Origin: JAEELC01 sp963621965
GTDB taxonomy: Bacteria > Bacillota_I > Bacilli_A > Acholeplasmatales > Anaeroplasmataceae
Assembly: GCA_963621965.1 (NCBI GenBank)
Contig: CAVFGN010000005.1
Span: 27,697-71,545 of the forward strand
Direction of reading: 5' to 3'
Length of the DNA: 43,849 nucleotides
Under the pieces are notes generated by a model. That model searched no databases. It was not told where the DNA came from and was given only the letters and a program-made list of their open reading frames with translations. The first letter of the stretch is position 1. Each line of letters begins with the position of its first letter. Positions 23,224-32,295 of the stretch are shown piece after piece. A program made the position numbers and the translations under genes.

Positions 23224-23616
23224 ATGCAATACATATGGGACAAACTCAACTCAAATCTGAAATATATAACAATATTCACAAATAATCTAGATTGCGAAAT
23301 TAATAAAATAAACCCTGACGAAGAAGAAATAGATTTATTATACACACAACTAGATTGCGAACTAAGACAAATGGAAAGGCGTATAGCACATTATCTTCAA
23401 GATGAATTACCAAGATGCTGGAATTTAAAAAAGAAAAAACCAACAGTTACATTAACAAGTCATACAATCTTTATAACAATACCAGTAAAAAACTCAATCC
23501 CAACCGCCAAACAAAAAAAATTAGACTTCTGGTTTAAACTAAAATATGAAACAACATTTAACATGGGGGATAAATATTCAACAATAGTAATAAACACACA
23601 AAGAAGAGGTAGTTAA
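23224..23616 (+). CDS. hypothetical protein, 130 aa
   Basis: Start at ATG 23224 behind GAGGGTTAG; sequence in frame upstream is a shadow of the previous gene. Contains repeated D-C-E sites (L-D-C-E-I-N-K and L-D-C-E-L-R-Q) in a helical region and a beta-rich end. Unknown role; sits next to the RNA ligase gene. Confidence 0.6.
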   Translation: MQYIWDKLNSNLKYITIFTNNLDCEINKINPDEEEIDLLYTQLDCELRQMERRIAHYLQDELPRCWNLKKKKPTVTLTSHTIFITIPVKNSIPTAKQKKLDFWFKLKYETTFNMGDKYSTIVINTQRRGS

Positions 23617-23618
23617 AA

Positions 23619-24872
23619 ATGAATATAGACGAAATATGTGAAACTTATTTTGAAAATACAGTAAAAAAGAAACATTTATATTCTTTTAAAAGAAAAACTC
23701 CAAAAGGAAATCTTATAGAAGGATATATCTGCAAAAAACCAAATAAATTTTTAGGCAGTATCTTCCTAACATATGTTAATAATAAAGAAGTACCTCAATT
23801 TATACACAGTATGCCAAAAATAAATTACTACGAATATAATACATACGAAGAATCAATAGCAGTCTTCCATGAAAAACTAGATGGGTCATGCCTTATATTA
23901 TACCCCATACATGATGAAAATGAAAATGTCATAGAAATAATACCAAAAACCAGAAACACAGTTATTGCAGATGATTATATAGTTGACTTAATGAAAAAAA
24001 CATACACCTATCCCTTAAAAGAATTCTATAACGATGAAAAAGAGACAATTCTTATTTTCGAATTATATGGGGTAGGAAACAAACATGAAATATACTATCC
24101 TGATTCATATGTTACTTTAACATTAATAGGGGGATACTCAATAGAATATGGAGTAATGCTACATGATTCATTATTAGATAGAATAGCTTATGATTACAAA
24201 ATGAACCGTCCTAAAGACTTATTCACTATAGTTAAAGATAGTTTTGCATCATTTAACTATAGAATAGGTAATGTTCATAAATCTTTAGAATTATACAAAA
24301 AAATAGAATCAGAAAATTATCCAACGTTTAAAGATGCTATAGACGCTGTTAAAGATTATTTAACTGAAATTAATAAAATAAGCTTAGAAGAAAATGGATT
24401 TATTCTTACGGAGGGAGCTGTAGCAAACACAATTGATAAAAATTCAAACCAAAGATATTTAAAACTCAAACCATGGGATATAGAAGAAAAACATAAAAAC
24501 AACAAAATTCCAAGAAGAGCAATATTAAAAGAAGTAAGAAAATACTGGGACGAATACGGCAGCAAAGTAGAATCCATCTACCAAGATGATAAATTACATT
24601 GCCAAAATTATGTACAGAAAAATCTTTTAGAAGAATTTCCAGAAGAACTAGTAAATAAAGCACAAACTAAAAGAAAAATAGAATCAGTATTCTTCAACAT
24701 ATGGGAAAGCAAAAAACCACCAGCAGGAATACAGGAAATTTGCCATAAATTAGTCGATGATAATCCAGATACAGAATTAAAAGACTTGATGAGAATATTT
24801 GCGAAAGAATATCCATATAAACGAAAACAAGCTAACCTTGTATATGGAATTATGGGAAAAATAAAAGGATGA
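23619..24872 (+). CDS. RNA ligase family nucleotidyltransferase, 417 aa
   Basis: ATP-dependent RNA ligase type. Motif I HEKLDGS with adenylated Lys at about residue 86, motif III-like ILIFELYG (about 148), motif IV LTEGAVAN (about 268) and motif V LKLKPW (about 285). The C-terminal 120 residues are a helical extension. Viral RNA ligases repair nuclease-cut tRNAs; that role is an inference. SD-like AAGAGGTAG. Mixed codons, unlike the A/C-rich gene before it. Confidence 0.8.
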   Translation: MNIDEICETYFENTVKKKHLYSFKRKTPKGNLIEGYICKKPNKFLGSIFLTYVNNKEVPQFIHSMPKINYYEYNTYEESIAVFHEKLDGSCLILYPIHDENENVIEIIPKTRNTVIADDYIVDLMKKTYTYPLKEFYNDEKETILIFELYGVGNKHEIYYPDSYVTLTLIGGYSIEYGVMLHDSLLDRIAYDYKMNRPKDLFTIVKDSFASFNYRIGNVHKSLELYKKIESENYPTFKDAIDAVKDYLTEINKISLEENGFILTEGAVANTIDKNSNQRYLKLKPWDIEEKHKNNKIPRRAILKEVRKYWDEYGSKVESIYQDDKLHCQNYVQKNLLEEFPEELVNKAQTKRKIESVFFNIWESKKPPAGIQEICHKLVDDNPDTELKDLMRIFAKEYPYKRKQANLVYGIMGKIKG

Positions 24873-24877
24873 TAATT

Positions 24878-25186
24878 ATGGAAATCGAAGATGCTTCATT
24901 CTTACTTAAAAATCATATTGAAAAATTAGAATACCATTGGAGTGAAATGAACAAAATAATGAAACCATTAGAAATATTAACAAAAGAAACATTAAAAGAT
25001 TACAATCCAAAAACTATTCGTTCCTTTATTGGATACGAAAACGAACCAGCATTACAAATATATTTTCATAACGAAAGAGATATGAAAAATGCTAATGAAT
25101 TATTAACAGAGAAAGGAATAAAAACTCGTACTATAAATGGATGGGGAAACCGATATTATAAATATTGCGTGGATGTGTTATTATAA
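24878..25186 (+). CDS. hypothetical protein, 102 aa
   Basis: ATG 24869 is ATGA-coupled to the RNA ligase stop, but AAGGATGAT suits ATG 24878 better. Helical N-terminus with H-x4-L-E-Y-H-W-S-E-M-N-K, then an alpha/beta part ending W-G-N-R-Y-Y-K-Y. Function unknown. Confidence 0.6.
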   Translation: MEIEDASFLLKNHIEKLEYHWSEMNKIMKPLEILTKETLKDYNPKTIRSFIGYENEPALQIYFHNERDMKNANELLTEKGIKTRTINGWGNRYYKYCVDVLL

Positions 25187-25210
25187 AAAATTTAAGAAGA
25201 GGAGAGTAAA

Positions 25211-25576
25211 ATGACAGAAGAAGAAGTATTAATAACCTTAAATACATTAGAAGAAGAAAGACAAGAAAAGCAAAAAGAATTAATAGCATTATTAGAAGAA
25301 CAAGAAAGAACGATAGCAGCATTATATGATTTAGAGGAAACATTAGTTGAAGAACAAATGAAAAAGACTGAATATGAAAATCAACTTTGGTTAACAACGG
25401 ATTTTAAAGCAGAAGGTTGCACTAATCAAAAACAAAGAGATGCATATGTTGAAGATAAAATGAAAGAGTTAATTCCAACAGTAGAACATTTGAAAAATGA
25501 TATAAATTATACTAAAAGAATGGTTAATTTTATGGAGAAAAAAATATTAATATTAGAGAGGTGTTACAATGTCTGA
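25211..25576 (+). CDS. phage-type coiled-coil protein, 121 aa
   Basis: Residues 8-50 form a Glu/Leu coiled coil. The middle motif W-L-T-T-D-F-K-A-x-G-x-T-N-Q-K-Q-R-D-A-Y-V resembles small proteins found beside recombination or ssDNA-binding genes in tailed phages, followed by more helix. SD GAGGAGAG. The end overlaps the next gene. Confidence 0.6.
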   Translation: MTEEEVLITLNTLEEERQEKQKELIALLEEQERTIAALYDLEETLVEEQMKKTEYENQLWLTTDFKAEGCTNQKQRDAYVEDKMKELIPTVEHLKNDINYTKRMVNFMEKKILILERCYNV

Positions 25577-25823
25577 GGGAATAAAATTTAAAGATGTAGA
25601 AGAAGATATTCGAGATTTTATTAACCAAGCAGATGAAACATTAGAGGAAATAGCGGATACTGCTAAAATGATTAAAGATTTAGAGGCAACACGTAATAGA
25701 GCTCACCATTTTTTAGTAAATTTTGATAAAATTTTATCTGAAGATACTCTAAATGAGATGACTAGAAGTGAATTTGATGATTTTTTCATACAATATGTTA
25801 CACAAAATAGAAAAACAGAATAG
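25569..25823 (+). CDS. hypothetical helical protein, 84 aa
   Basis: Acidic, helical with heptads (I-R-D-F-I-N-Q-A-D-E-T-L). ATG overlaps the previous stop; SD GAGAGGTG. Probably partners the coiled-coil protein. TAG stop followed immediately by a promoter. Confidence 0.6.
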   Translation: MSEGIKFKDVEEDIRDFINQADETLEEIADTAKMIKDLEATRNRAHHFLVNFDKILSEDTLNEMTRSEFDDFFIQYVTQNRKTE

Positions 25824-25828
25824 ATATA

Positions 25829-25957
25829 TTTATATAGTATAAATTTCATATATTAGTTTGTCCATCAAGGGATGTAATTTTTTATTTATTGTTGATTAAC
25901 AACAATTTTTTATTAAGAAGTGCAAAAGGGGAAGTCCTTTTTTAAGGACTTTTTTTC
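25829..25957 (+). ncRNA. leader or small RNA ending in hairpin terminator
   Basis: TATA TTTATATA (25829-25836) right after a stop codon, expected start near 25860, hairpin ATTGTTG/CAACAAT (25888-25906) and a perfect terminator AAGTCCTT-TTTT-AAGGACTT (25932-25951) with T run. A CTATATTTATAG palindrome (25977-25988) then touches the SD of the Mre11-like gene. Same layout as 18707. Confidence 0.5.
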
Positions 25958-25998
25958 TTTTTTTTTGCAACAAAAAACTATATTTATAGGTGATTAAC

Positions 25999-27237
25999 AT
26001 GAAGATAGGAATAATATCAGACCTCCACTTAGGAAGAAGAAACTATGGAATAATAGCATTAGAAAACGATTTCTACACACAATACCAAAAAACAATAAAA
26101 GAACTAATTAAACAAAAAGTAGACACAGTAATAATAGCAGGAGACATATTTGACACCCCAAAAGTATCTCCACTAGCAATAGAACAATTCCAAGAAGGAA
26201 TAAGACAACTAAACAACAAAAACATAAATGTACTTAACATCATAGGCAACCACACAATGCTACAAACAAAACAACATCTACCAGCAGACAAACTATTTGA
26301 AAAAGAATTTACATACAAAATCCTAGATAAAAACTACCAATACAAAGAAGATAAAACAATAATAGCAGGACTTCCATACCATAACAATACACAAATAGAA
26401 GAACTTAAAGCAAAAATAGAAATACTAGCTGATAAAATGTCATCAGCTTTAACAAAAATATTGGTATTACATCAGGAATTCCAGGAATACTGTGGGTTTG
26501 CAGGAGCAAAACTATCAATAAAAGATTTACCATTGGAAAAATTTGACATAATAATTTGTGGGCATATACACCAAAGACTAGATGACTATAATACACAAAC
26601 AGAAACATTATATATACAACCAGGAAGTATAGAAAGATTAAATAAAGCCGAAGCACAAGACGAACAAGACACAGGCAAAGGAATAACAATCATAGACACT
26701 AATGCTAACAGAGTCGATAAACTAAAAAACACATATAAATTTATAAATATTCCTCCAGTAAGACCATATATTATAAAAGATTACACATGGAAAGATATTT
26801 CCAAAAAGGAAATTACTGAAATTTTAAATGACTTATTACTAGAAGTAAAATCATGTAATATGCAACCAGTTGTGTTCATAGAAATAAAAGATAATACTAA
26901 TTCCTATGATTTAATAACAGATAAAATCAAAGAAATTGATACAAATAGTTTAACCTGCAGATTTACCTATTATGATATAGGGGTACAAGATTATAATTCA
27001 CTTTCTTTTAACGATGGGAAAATACCATCAGTAGAACAAGCACTTAAAGAGGCCGTTCAAGATGATGAAAGAGCAGAGGATATAGTAAATTTTTATGAAG
27101 CAGCTAATAATCCAGATGAAGATTTAAAAGGGGTTGTTGATTCTTTATTTAAAAAATTATATCCTCCTGTTGAAGTTGAACCTATTTATGACCCAAAATT
27201 TGAAGAATTAAAAGCTTATTTTTTGGGGGATGAATAG
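25999..27237 (+). CDS. Mre11/SbcD-like nuclease, 412 aa
   Basis: Metallophosphoesterase nuclease with SDLHLGRRNYG, AGDIFD, IGNHTM, LVLHQEF and CGHIHQR motifs in the order and spacing of Mre11/SbcD. It would process DNA ends or hairpins. No Rad50/SbcC ATPase is seen in the window. I start at ATG 25999 behind AGGTGAT; a GTG at 25990 overlaps the SD. The C-terminal 150 residues are acidic and less conserved. Confidence 0.85.
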   Translation: MKIGIISDLHLGRRNYGIIALENDFYTQYQKTIKELIKQKVDTVIIAGDIFDTPKVSPLAIEQFQEGIRQLNNKNINVLNIIGNHTMLQTKQHLPADKLFEKEFTYKILDKNYQYKEDKTIIAGLPYHNNTQIEELKAKIEILADKMSSALTKILVLHQEFQEYCGFAGAKLSIKDLPLEKFDIIICGHIHQRLDDYNTQTETLYIQPGSIERLNKAEAQDEQDTGKGITIIDTNANRVDKLKNTYKFINIPPVRPYIIKDYTWKDISKKEITEILNDLLLEVKSCNMQPVVFIEIKDNTNSYDLITDKIKEIDTNSLTCRFTYYDIGVQDYNSLSFNDGKIPSVEQALKEAVQDDERAEDIVNFYEAANNPDEDLKGVVDSLFKKLYPPVEVEPIYDPKFEELKAYFLGDE

Positions 27238-27242
27238 AAACA

Positions 27243-27356
27243 TTTATATATAGGAAATAACATAGTATGTATGTCAATAGGTAAAATGATTGACACTATA
27301 TTTTGGAGATGATGGTTGAGGTTGGAGAGAAATTTGTTTTCTCTCCTACTTTTTTT
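27243..27356 (+). ncRNA. candidate small RNA with intrinsic terminator
   Basis: TTTATATATA (27243-27252) follows a stop codon. Downstream: hairpin TGTCAAT/ATTGACA (27272-27295) and terminator GGAGAGAAA/TTTCTCTCC (27324-27346) with T7. Unlike 18707 and 25829, a second complete promoter (27370-27379) follows, so this transcript of about 80 bases probably ends independently. Confidence 0.5.
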
Positions 27357-27369
27357 AGAAACCAAAACC

Positions 27370-27379
27370 TTTATATATA
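27370..27379 (+). promoter_or_regulatory. promoter of 27416 gene
   Basis: AAAACC-TTTATATATA-GGTTTT is a BRE-TATA with dyad symmetry, 37-46 bases before the ATG; SD GAGGTG lies between. Confidence 0.65.
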
Positions 27380-27415
27380 GGTTTTAATATATTATAAAGA
27401 GAGGTGCAAAAACAA

Positions 27416-27934
27416 ATGTTAAGACAATTCTTAAAACACCCAAAACAAATGGACGTAATAAATGAATTTCTCGAAAAGAAAAAAAGTACAAAATCCCACA
27501 TGGTAGATGAAATCGGACTTTCGTATGATGAAGTCAACGACATATTTAATGCATTATTAGAATTAGAAATGATTACTGATAGTGGAAATTACCAATACGA
27601 AATAAACTGGGCATCACCTATTATGAAAGTAATGAATGACTTAGGATGTGCATTAGTAGAACATGTCATCTCAAGATGTTACAAAAACGGCGACAATTAC
27701 GATAACGCAGAATTCTTATACATAGGAGACATTCCTGATACAGAAGAAAATCCAGAAGAATTATTCGATTCTCTTATATCTAAAATGACGGAACTAGGAG
27801 ATGGATTAGATGTTGATATAAGTGATATTACCGAAAGAAGACCAGATGTAACTGAAGATGATGTTGAAGACATTCAAGGCCTTCTTAATTGTATAGAATT
27901 TTTACAACATTTAAAAGACCGTAAAAACATTTAA
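27416..27934 (+). CDS. winged-helix-like acidic protein, 172 aa
   Basis: Residues 5-60 look like a winged helix (V-I-N-E-F-L-E-K, S-H-M-V-D-E-I-G-L-S-Y-D-E-V-N-D-I-F-N-A-L-L-E-L-E-M-I). The rest is acidic, with D-V-D-I-S-D-I-T. ATG 27416 chosen because GAGGTG fits it; GTG 27404 is inside that SD. Possibly a regulator of the following highly promoted gene. Confidence 0.55.
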   Translation: MLRQFLKHPKQMDVINEFLEKKKSTKSHMVDEIGLSYDEVNDIFNALLELEMITDSGNYQYEINWASPIMKVMNDLGCALVEHVISRCYKNGDNYDNAEFLYIGDIPDTEENPEELFDSLISKMTELGDGLDVDISDITERRPDVTEDDVEDIQGLLNCIEFLQHLKDRKNI

Positions 27935-27962
27935 ATATAAGAATAATCTATATATATAGATA
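27927..27962 (+). promoter_or_regulatory. promoter of 28014 gene
   Basis: AACATTTAAATATAAG overlaps the previous stop; an ATCTATATATATAGAT palindrome (27947-27962) sits at the expected start region. A-rich leader and AGAGGTG SD follow. Confidence 0.55.
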
Positions 27963-28013
27963 CGGATAAAAAATCCAAAAAAATAAATAAAAAAAAATTA
28001 GAGGTGCATAAAT

Positions 28014-28574
28014 ATGGTACAAGATTTAAAAACCCAAACAAGCAACAACGTGACATTAGACTTATCCGCATTAGGAGACGCAGCACAACAAAGCATTAGT
28101 GGAGAACAAACAGAAAAACCAACAATAGAAACCCCAATAGTAGCAACCACAACAGGATGCTCACTCAAAGTAATAACCAACGACATAAAAAGCAACAGAG
28201 ACGACCCAAGCAAAAAATACTACAACACATCATTCATGGTAACAACCAAATTCACACACAATGGAGAAGAAATCACATCAAGCGACAGATACGGTGGATT
28301 AAGATTCTACCCAGTCATAGGACCAGATGGAACTCCAGCAACAAACAACGGGCAACCAGTACTCGAAAGATTCTGGGCAGCAGATGGGTCCAAGGACACA
28401 GCAAGTGCATTTGCGAAACTCTTATACAAAGTACAACAACATGACTCTAATGTAAAAACATTCGCAGATTTCTTCAAATTTATGGAAGAACCACACCAAG
28501 TAATGTTAAAAACAGAATTCGTGAGCTTTGGTGGAAAAACAACTAAAAAACAAGTCATACAAAGTTTCATCTAG
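28014..28574 (+). CDS. candidate ssDNA-binding or structural protein, 186 aa
   Basis: No family recognised with confidence. A polar low-complexity N-terminus (about 40 residues) precedes a beta-rich body (S-L-K-V-I-T-N-D-I, Y-N-T-S-F-M-V-T-T-K-F, R-F-W-A-A-D-G-S-K-D-T). Strong promoter, strong SD, own terminator and place between recombination genes would suit an abundant ssDNA-binding protein; this is inference. A minor structural protein is the alternative. Confidence 0.5.
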   Translation: MVQDLKTQTSNNVTLDLSALGDAAQQSISGEQTEKPTIETPIVATTTGCSLKVITNDIKSNRDDPSKKYYNTSFMVTTKFTHNGEEITSSDRYGGLRFYPVIGPDGTPATNNGQPVLERFWAADGSKDTASAFAKLLYKVQQHDSNVKTFADFFKFMEEPHQVMLKTEFVSFGGKTTKKQVIQSFI

Positions 28575-28606
28575 AGATTAAAAATTCTCTAGAAAATATT
28601 TTTTTA
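28570..28606 (+). terminator. hairpin terminator
   Basis: TCTAGAGA/TCTCTAGA 8-bp perfect stem (28570-28577, 28586-28593), starting in the stop codon of the gene, then T7. Confidence 0.7.
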
Positions 28607-28627
28607 AAGTAGGAGGTTGTTCGTAAA

Positions 28628-28897
28628 ATGCGACCACAAAAACATAGAGAAAAAATACCAAAATCCATGCATAAATATTGGAATGATGACCAACCAAGGT
28701 TACATTTATCTAAACAAAGAAATTCATCAGGATACAGAAATGTAAGTATATGCAAAGAAAAAAAATGCATACAGGGATTTTACTATCGCTATTCATACCA
28801 AAAGCATGGAAAAATCATTAGAATTGCACGTGTTGATTTTCAAAAACTTGAAGAAGAAGTAAAAGCACGTGGACTCCCATGGGGAAAACTTAACTAA
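28628..28897 (+). CDS. lone AP2-like domain related to homing endonuclease, 89 aa
   Basis: Residues 34-88 (S-S-G-Y-R-N-V-S, F-Y-Y-R-Y-S-Y, A-R-V-D-F, E-E-E-V-K-A-R-G-L-P-W) match the C-terminal domain of the GIY-YIG endonuclease at 10047-10820, without nuclease or NUMOD3 parts. SD AGGAGG supports expression. It is either a remnant of a second endonuclease or a domesticated DNA-binding protein. Confidence 0.75.
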   Translation: MRPQKHREKIPKSMHKYWNDDQPRLHLSKQRNSSGYRNVSICKEKKCIQGFYYRYSYQKHGKIIRIARVDFQKLEEEVKARGLPWGKLN

Positions 28898-28921
28898 CTC
28901 TTTTTTTTAATCCTTTTACAT

Positions 28922-29053
28922 GGTTGATGATTACACTACTTTTCGGTTGATGATTAAAAATTTTACCTACCTTAAATAATTTATTTTTTCAAATAAATCA
29001 CTGAAATTAAGAATAAAGGAAATATTTTGGTTGATGATTAAGGTTGATGATTA
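28922..29053. repeat. four copies of GGTTGATGATTA
   Basis: Identical 12-mers at 28922, 28945, 29029 and 29042 in the gap between converging genes; the last overlaps the stop of the minus-strand gene. An iteron or protein-binding cluster. The rest of 28898-29050 is AT-rich with T runs that could end both transcripts. Confidence 0.75.
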
Positions 29054-29563
29054 TAATATTTTTTCTTTAATTTTATTTAATAAAAAATCAAAACTACCAT
29101 TATATTCTTTATCAGGTTTATCATCTTTAGTTAACCCAATAATATCATCCATCGCTAATGGTAATTCTAAAAATTTATTAACTCCAATGAGATAATAATC
29201 CCATGTATCTTTATCATCTATTCGAAATGCTTTACGATTAGCACTCCATACCTCAAGATGAAAATCCTTCTTGCTGAAAAACCCAAATAACTCCTCGATA
29301 AGTCCTGAATTCTCGTGATATAATAAATCTTGGGGGATTTTAAAGCATACAAACGAGACTCCTCTATCACAGAGAAGCCACTGTTCTCGAAAAACCTTAA
29401 CTCCTCCGTCTCGTCCTTTAAAGGAATCTTCCAATAATCCAACACTAAATTCTCCAAAGACTGCATCAACTCTGTCCTCTCCATTAACATCAACCTCATT
29501 AAAACCATCAATACAAATTTGGTCATTAAAAAAATCATGACCATTCAAAATAATATAATTCAT
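29051..29563 (-). CDS. hypothetical protein, 170 aa
   Basis: Last gene of the minus operon, ATGA-coupled to the large protein gene. Soluble, acidic, with aromatic-rich middle (F-F-S-K-K-D-F-H-L-E-V-W). Unknown; perhaps a chaperone for the large protein, by position only. Confidence 0.6.
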   Translation of the reverse strand: MNYIILNGHDFFNDQICIDGFNEVDVNGEDRVDAVFGEFSVGLLEDSFKGRDGGVKVFREQWLLCDRGVSFVCFKIPQDLLYHENSGLIEELFGFFSKKDFHLEVWSANRKAFRIDDKDTWDYYLIGVNKFLELPLAMDDIIGLTKDDKPDKEYNGSFDFLLNKIKEKIL

Positions 29564-32295
29564 TCTGACAACTCTTGAACTTCAATAGAATCATAAATAA
29601 AACTAGCAAAAATATTACTAACATCAATATCCATGTTAAGAGTAATAACTTTACTCTTAGTATTTAATAAAAACTTATAGTAAGCCTCACAAAACTGGTC
29701 GGAAACATTCTCAACACCATCAAAATCAACAATTAAAATAGTCTCATCAACACCAGCCATCTGCAAAGCAGTAAAAATATTATCAATCACATTTCCACAT
29801 AACAACTCAGAACCAAAAGCACCCACGCCAACGATATAAGCAGGTATACCAATTTGAGGATTCTCAACAATAACACCCTTCTCTTTAACAATTAAATTCT
29901 TCTTAGTTTCGTAAACCACATTATCATCTCCAGCATAATGGAAATAAATATTATCTCCATGAATATAATAACCTAAAGGAACAATAAAATCCTGAATAAC
30001 CAAATTCCAATCTAAAAAATCATCAAAATTATTAATCAATTTAAAATTAAGATTATTTCCGCTAATTTTAAATAAAGACTTATAAATATCCCATTTTTCT
30101 TTTATAATATTAAAGATACCATGAGAATGACTAACACTTTGATTTAATAAAGCACGACAATTGTACAAGAAATCTCCAGTCTTATAATAATCATCAACAT
30201 CATCAATATAAAAGAAAACATCACTAACAAGTCCAGTATTAGCAATCTGCTTAATAGGAATAGTACAAGCATCAATATGATAAACATTAGAAATTGCTTC
30301 ATCATCACGTTTATTTAAAATCAAATCAGAATAAATCTTCACAGAATCATCAATATAATTTAAAGATTTTTCAAAAATTATCTCATCATAAACGCTGTCT
30401 CCACTATAATGTAATTTACATTTATATTGTTTAGGTTCGGGAATTACAATAGTATTACTACCATCTTCTTCAAGGTCACCAGGATATGCTTCCCCATCAA
30501 GATACAAAATAATAACACCTGCATCATTTATCCTTACTTTAACTTCCTCATAATCACCTAATGATGCTGGAGTATCGAAAATAATATCATCTTCAACAAC
30601 AGTCCCAATAAAAGTTTCATCATTAATAGTTAAAATAACACGTTCATTAATTATATCATAAGATAAATTCACAACAAGATATGTTCCCTTATCTTCAAGT
30701 TGTTTCAACTCCGGAATAGTAAAAGTAACAATATTTCCCTCTTGCTTACCAACATAACTCTCTCCGTTAACAGTTAAAACAAGAGAATTTTTAATATCCT
30801 CATTAACTACATTTACTTTCATTTCATGAGTTAAACAAATCAAAGGTACAATATAAGGAGTATAATTATTAGTTTGAGTAATTTGAATAGCCACATTTGT
30901 CCATTTTCTAGAATAATATTTACTCTCATCTCTACTTTTAAAAGATATTGTAGCTTTATGCACACCACCATTTACTCCAGATAACTTAATGGCAGCAACT
31001 CCGTTAACAACATCAGCCTGAAAACTTTGATTATCAATATAAACAGTAACTACACCTAAAACATCCTTAGATGGAAACTCCACATATAATTTACAGTCAT
31101 CATAACAATTATTCTCAAAATTAAACATAGAATAATTTTTTTTATCAACTAATTCAGCATTTCTTGTCTGGTCAAAAAAACTATTTCTAACATCAATTTT
31201 AGTAGAAAAATATACATTATCAGAAAGTTTCCCTGCAAAAACTTCATCTTTTAAAGCCTGATAATAATTATCAACTAACTCCATTATTCTTTCACTAATC
31301 GAATTATTATAGGCATTTTCATCACTCCAGAGTCTATCATATTTTTCAGTAGTAGTATTAAAATCAGACTCTATAACAGGATAATAAAGAGTATATTTAT
31401 CCCCATCATAATATTTATCGTAATAAAAATTATAACAGAAATAATAACCAACATCAAAAATATCATTTAATTGTTCAATATAATTATAATCCAAAAACTG
31501 ATTATCATGATATAAATCAGATGTTAGGAATGTATTCTTATCAATGTCAAATTTTTGCATATTTGTCTTTAAATGTAAATTATTAGATGCCTCTATAATA
31601 AATTTAGACACAAAAATTTTAAACATTTCACTTTTAATATTTCTTAACCATTTTTCAACAGGTCGATTAAGTGTTACGGGTGTTTCACAATATTTAACAT
31701 CATTCTCAAGTATTAGATTAAAACAACTTTGGTCCAATTTAAATGAACATTTACTATTGAATCCTAATTTCTGCAAGTCTCTACACAATCTTTGAGGGGT
31801 GTAATTCCTGAAAGTATTCAAATTTAAACATTCCCCTATACTAATTCCATCTCTATTAATATTATGTTCTCCTAAAAAATCCTCATTATGAATAACAACA
31901 TTAATAGTATCAGGACAATTATCATCAAAAACAATTTTAATTTGCTCAACATTTATAACATCTAACTTCACTTGAAATCTGTCATAAATAACAGTCGTTT
32001 TAGATGATAAATCAACTTCCTCTCCGTTAATAACCCCTATAATCTTAAAAGGCCTTGCATTACAGGTAAAATCCAAAACCGCGGGATTTTTCTTGAAATT
32101 TGTTCTCTTTTTATAATGACAATATTCATTAGGGAAAACATCCTCACAATGCCAAATTAAACAAGGATTTGCTTTTTTATTTAATTTATAAGAATGTAAA
32201 AAAACCTGATTATCATCAGCTGTGACACTACAAATACAATTATCATCACTCGCAGTCATCCACAAATCAGGCTGAAATAATCTAATCAACAGCAT
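29560..32295 (-). CDS. large multidomain surface- or tail-type protein, 911 aa
   Basis: No signal peptide. Middle (about 425-700) has Ig-like repeats of the type V-T-V-Y-I-D-N-x-S-F-x-A-x-V-x-N-G-V-A, V-L-T-V-N-G-E-S-Y-V-G, and V-I-L-T-I-N-D-E-T-F-I-G, similar in style to adhesin-like repeats of gut methanogens. The last 60 residues (I-L-I-V-D-F-D-G-V-E-N-V-S) resemble a STAS-like DUF4325 fold, an odd partner. Likely a virion tail or receptor-binding protein, or an adhesin. Overlaps the upstream gene by 14 bases. Confidence 0.6.
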   Translation of the reverse strand: MLLIRLFQPDLWMTASDDNCICSVTADDNQVFLHSYKLNKKANPCLIWHCEDVFPNEYCHYKKRTNFKKNPAVLDFTCNARPFKIIGVINGEEVDLSSKTTVIYDRFQVKLDVINVEQIKIVFDDNCPDTINVVIHNEDFLGEHNINRDGISIGECLNLNTFRNYTPQRLCRDLQKLGFNSKCSFKLDQSCFNLILENDVKYCETPVTLNRPVEKWLRNIKSEMFKIFVSKFIIEASNNLHLKTNMQKFDIDKNTFLTSDLYHDNQFLDYNYIEQLNDIFDVGYYFCYNFYYDKYYDGDKYTLYYPVIESDFNTTTEKYDRLWSDENAYNNSISERIMELVDNYYQALKDEVFAGKLSDNVYFSTKIDVRNSFFDQTRNAELVDKKNYSMFNFENNCYDDCKLYVEFPSKDVLGVVTVYIDNQSFQADVVNGVAAIKLSGVNGGVHKATISFKSRDESKYYSRKWTNVAIQITQTNNYTPYIVPLICLTHEMKVNVVNEDIKNSLVLTVNGESYVGKQEGNIVTFTIPELKQLEDKGTYLVVNLSYDIINERVILTINDETFIGTVVEDDIIFDTPASLGDYEEVKVRINDAGVIILYLDGEAYPGDLEEDGSNTIVIPEPKQYKCKLHYSGDSVYDEIIFEKSLNYIDDSVKIYSDLILNKRDDEAISNVYHIDACTIPIKQIANTGLVSDVFFYIDDVDDYYKTGDFLYNCRALLNQSVSHSHGIFNIIKEKWDIYKSLFKISGNNLNFKLINNFDDFLDWNLVIQDFIVPLGYYIHGDNIYFHYAGDDNVVYETKKNLIVKEKGVIVENPQIGIPAYIVGVGAFGSELLCGNVIDNIFTALQMAGVDETILIVDFDGVENVSDQFCEAYYKFLLNTKSKVITLNMDIDVSNIFASFIYDSIEVQELSE

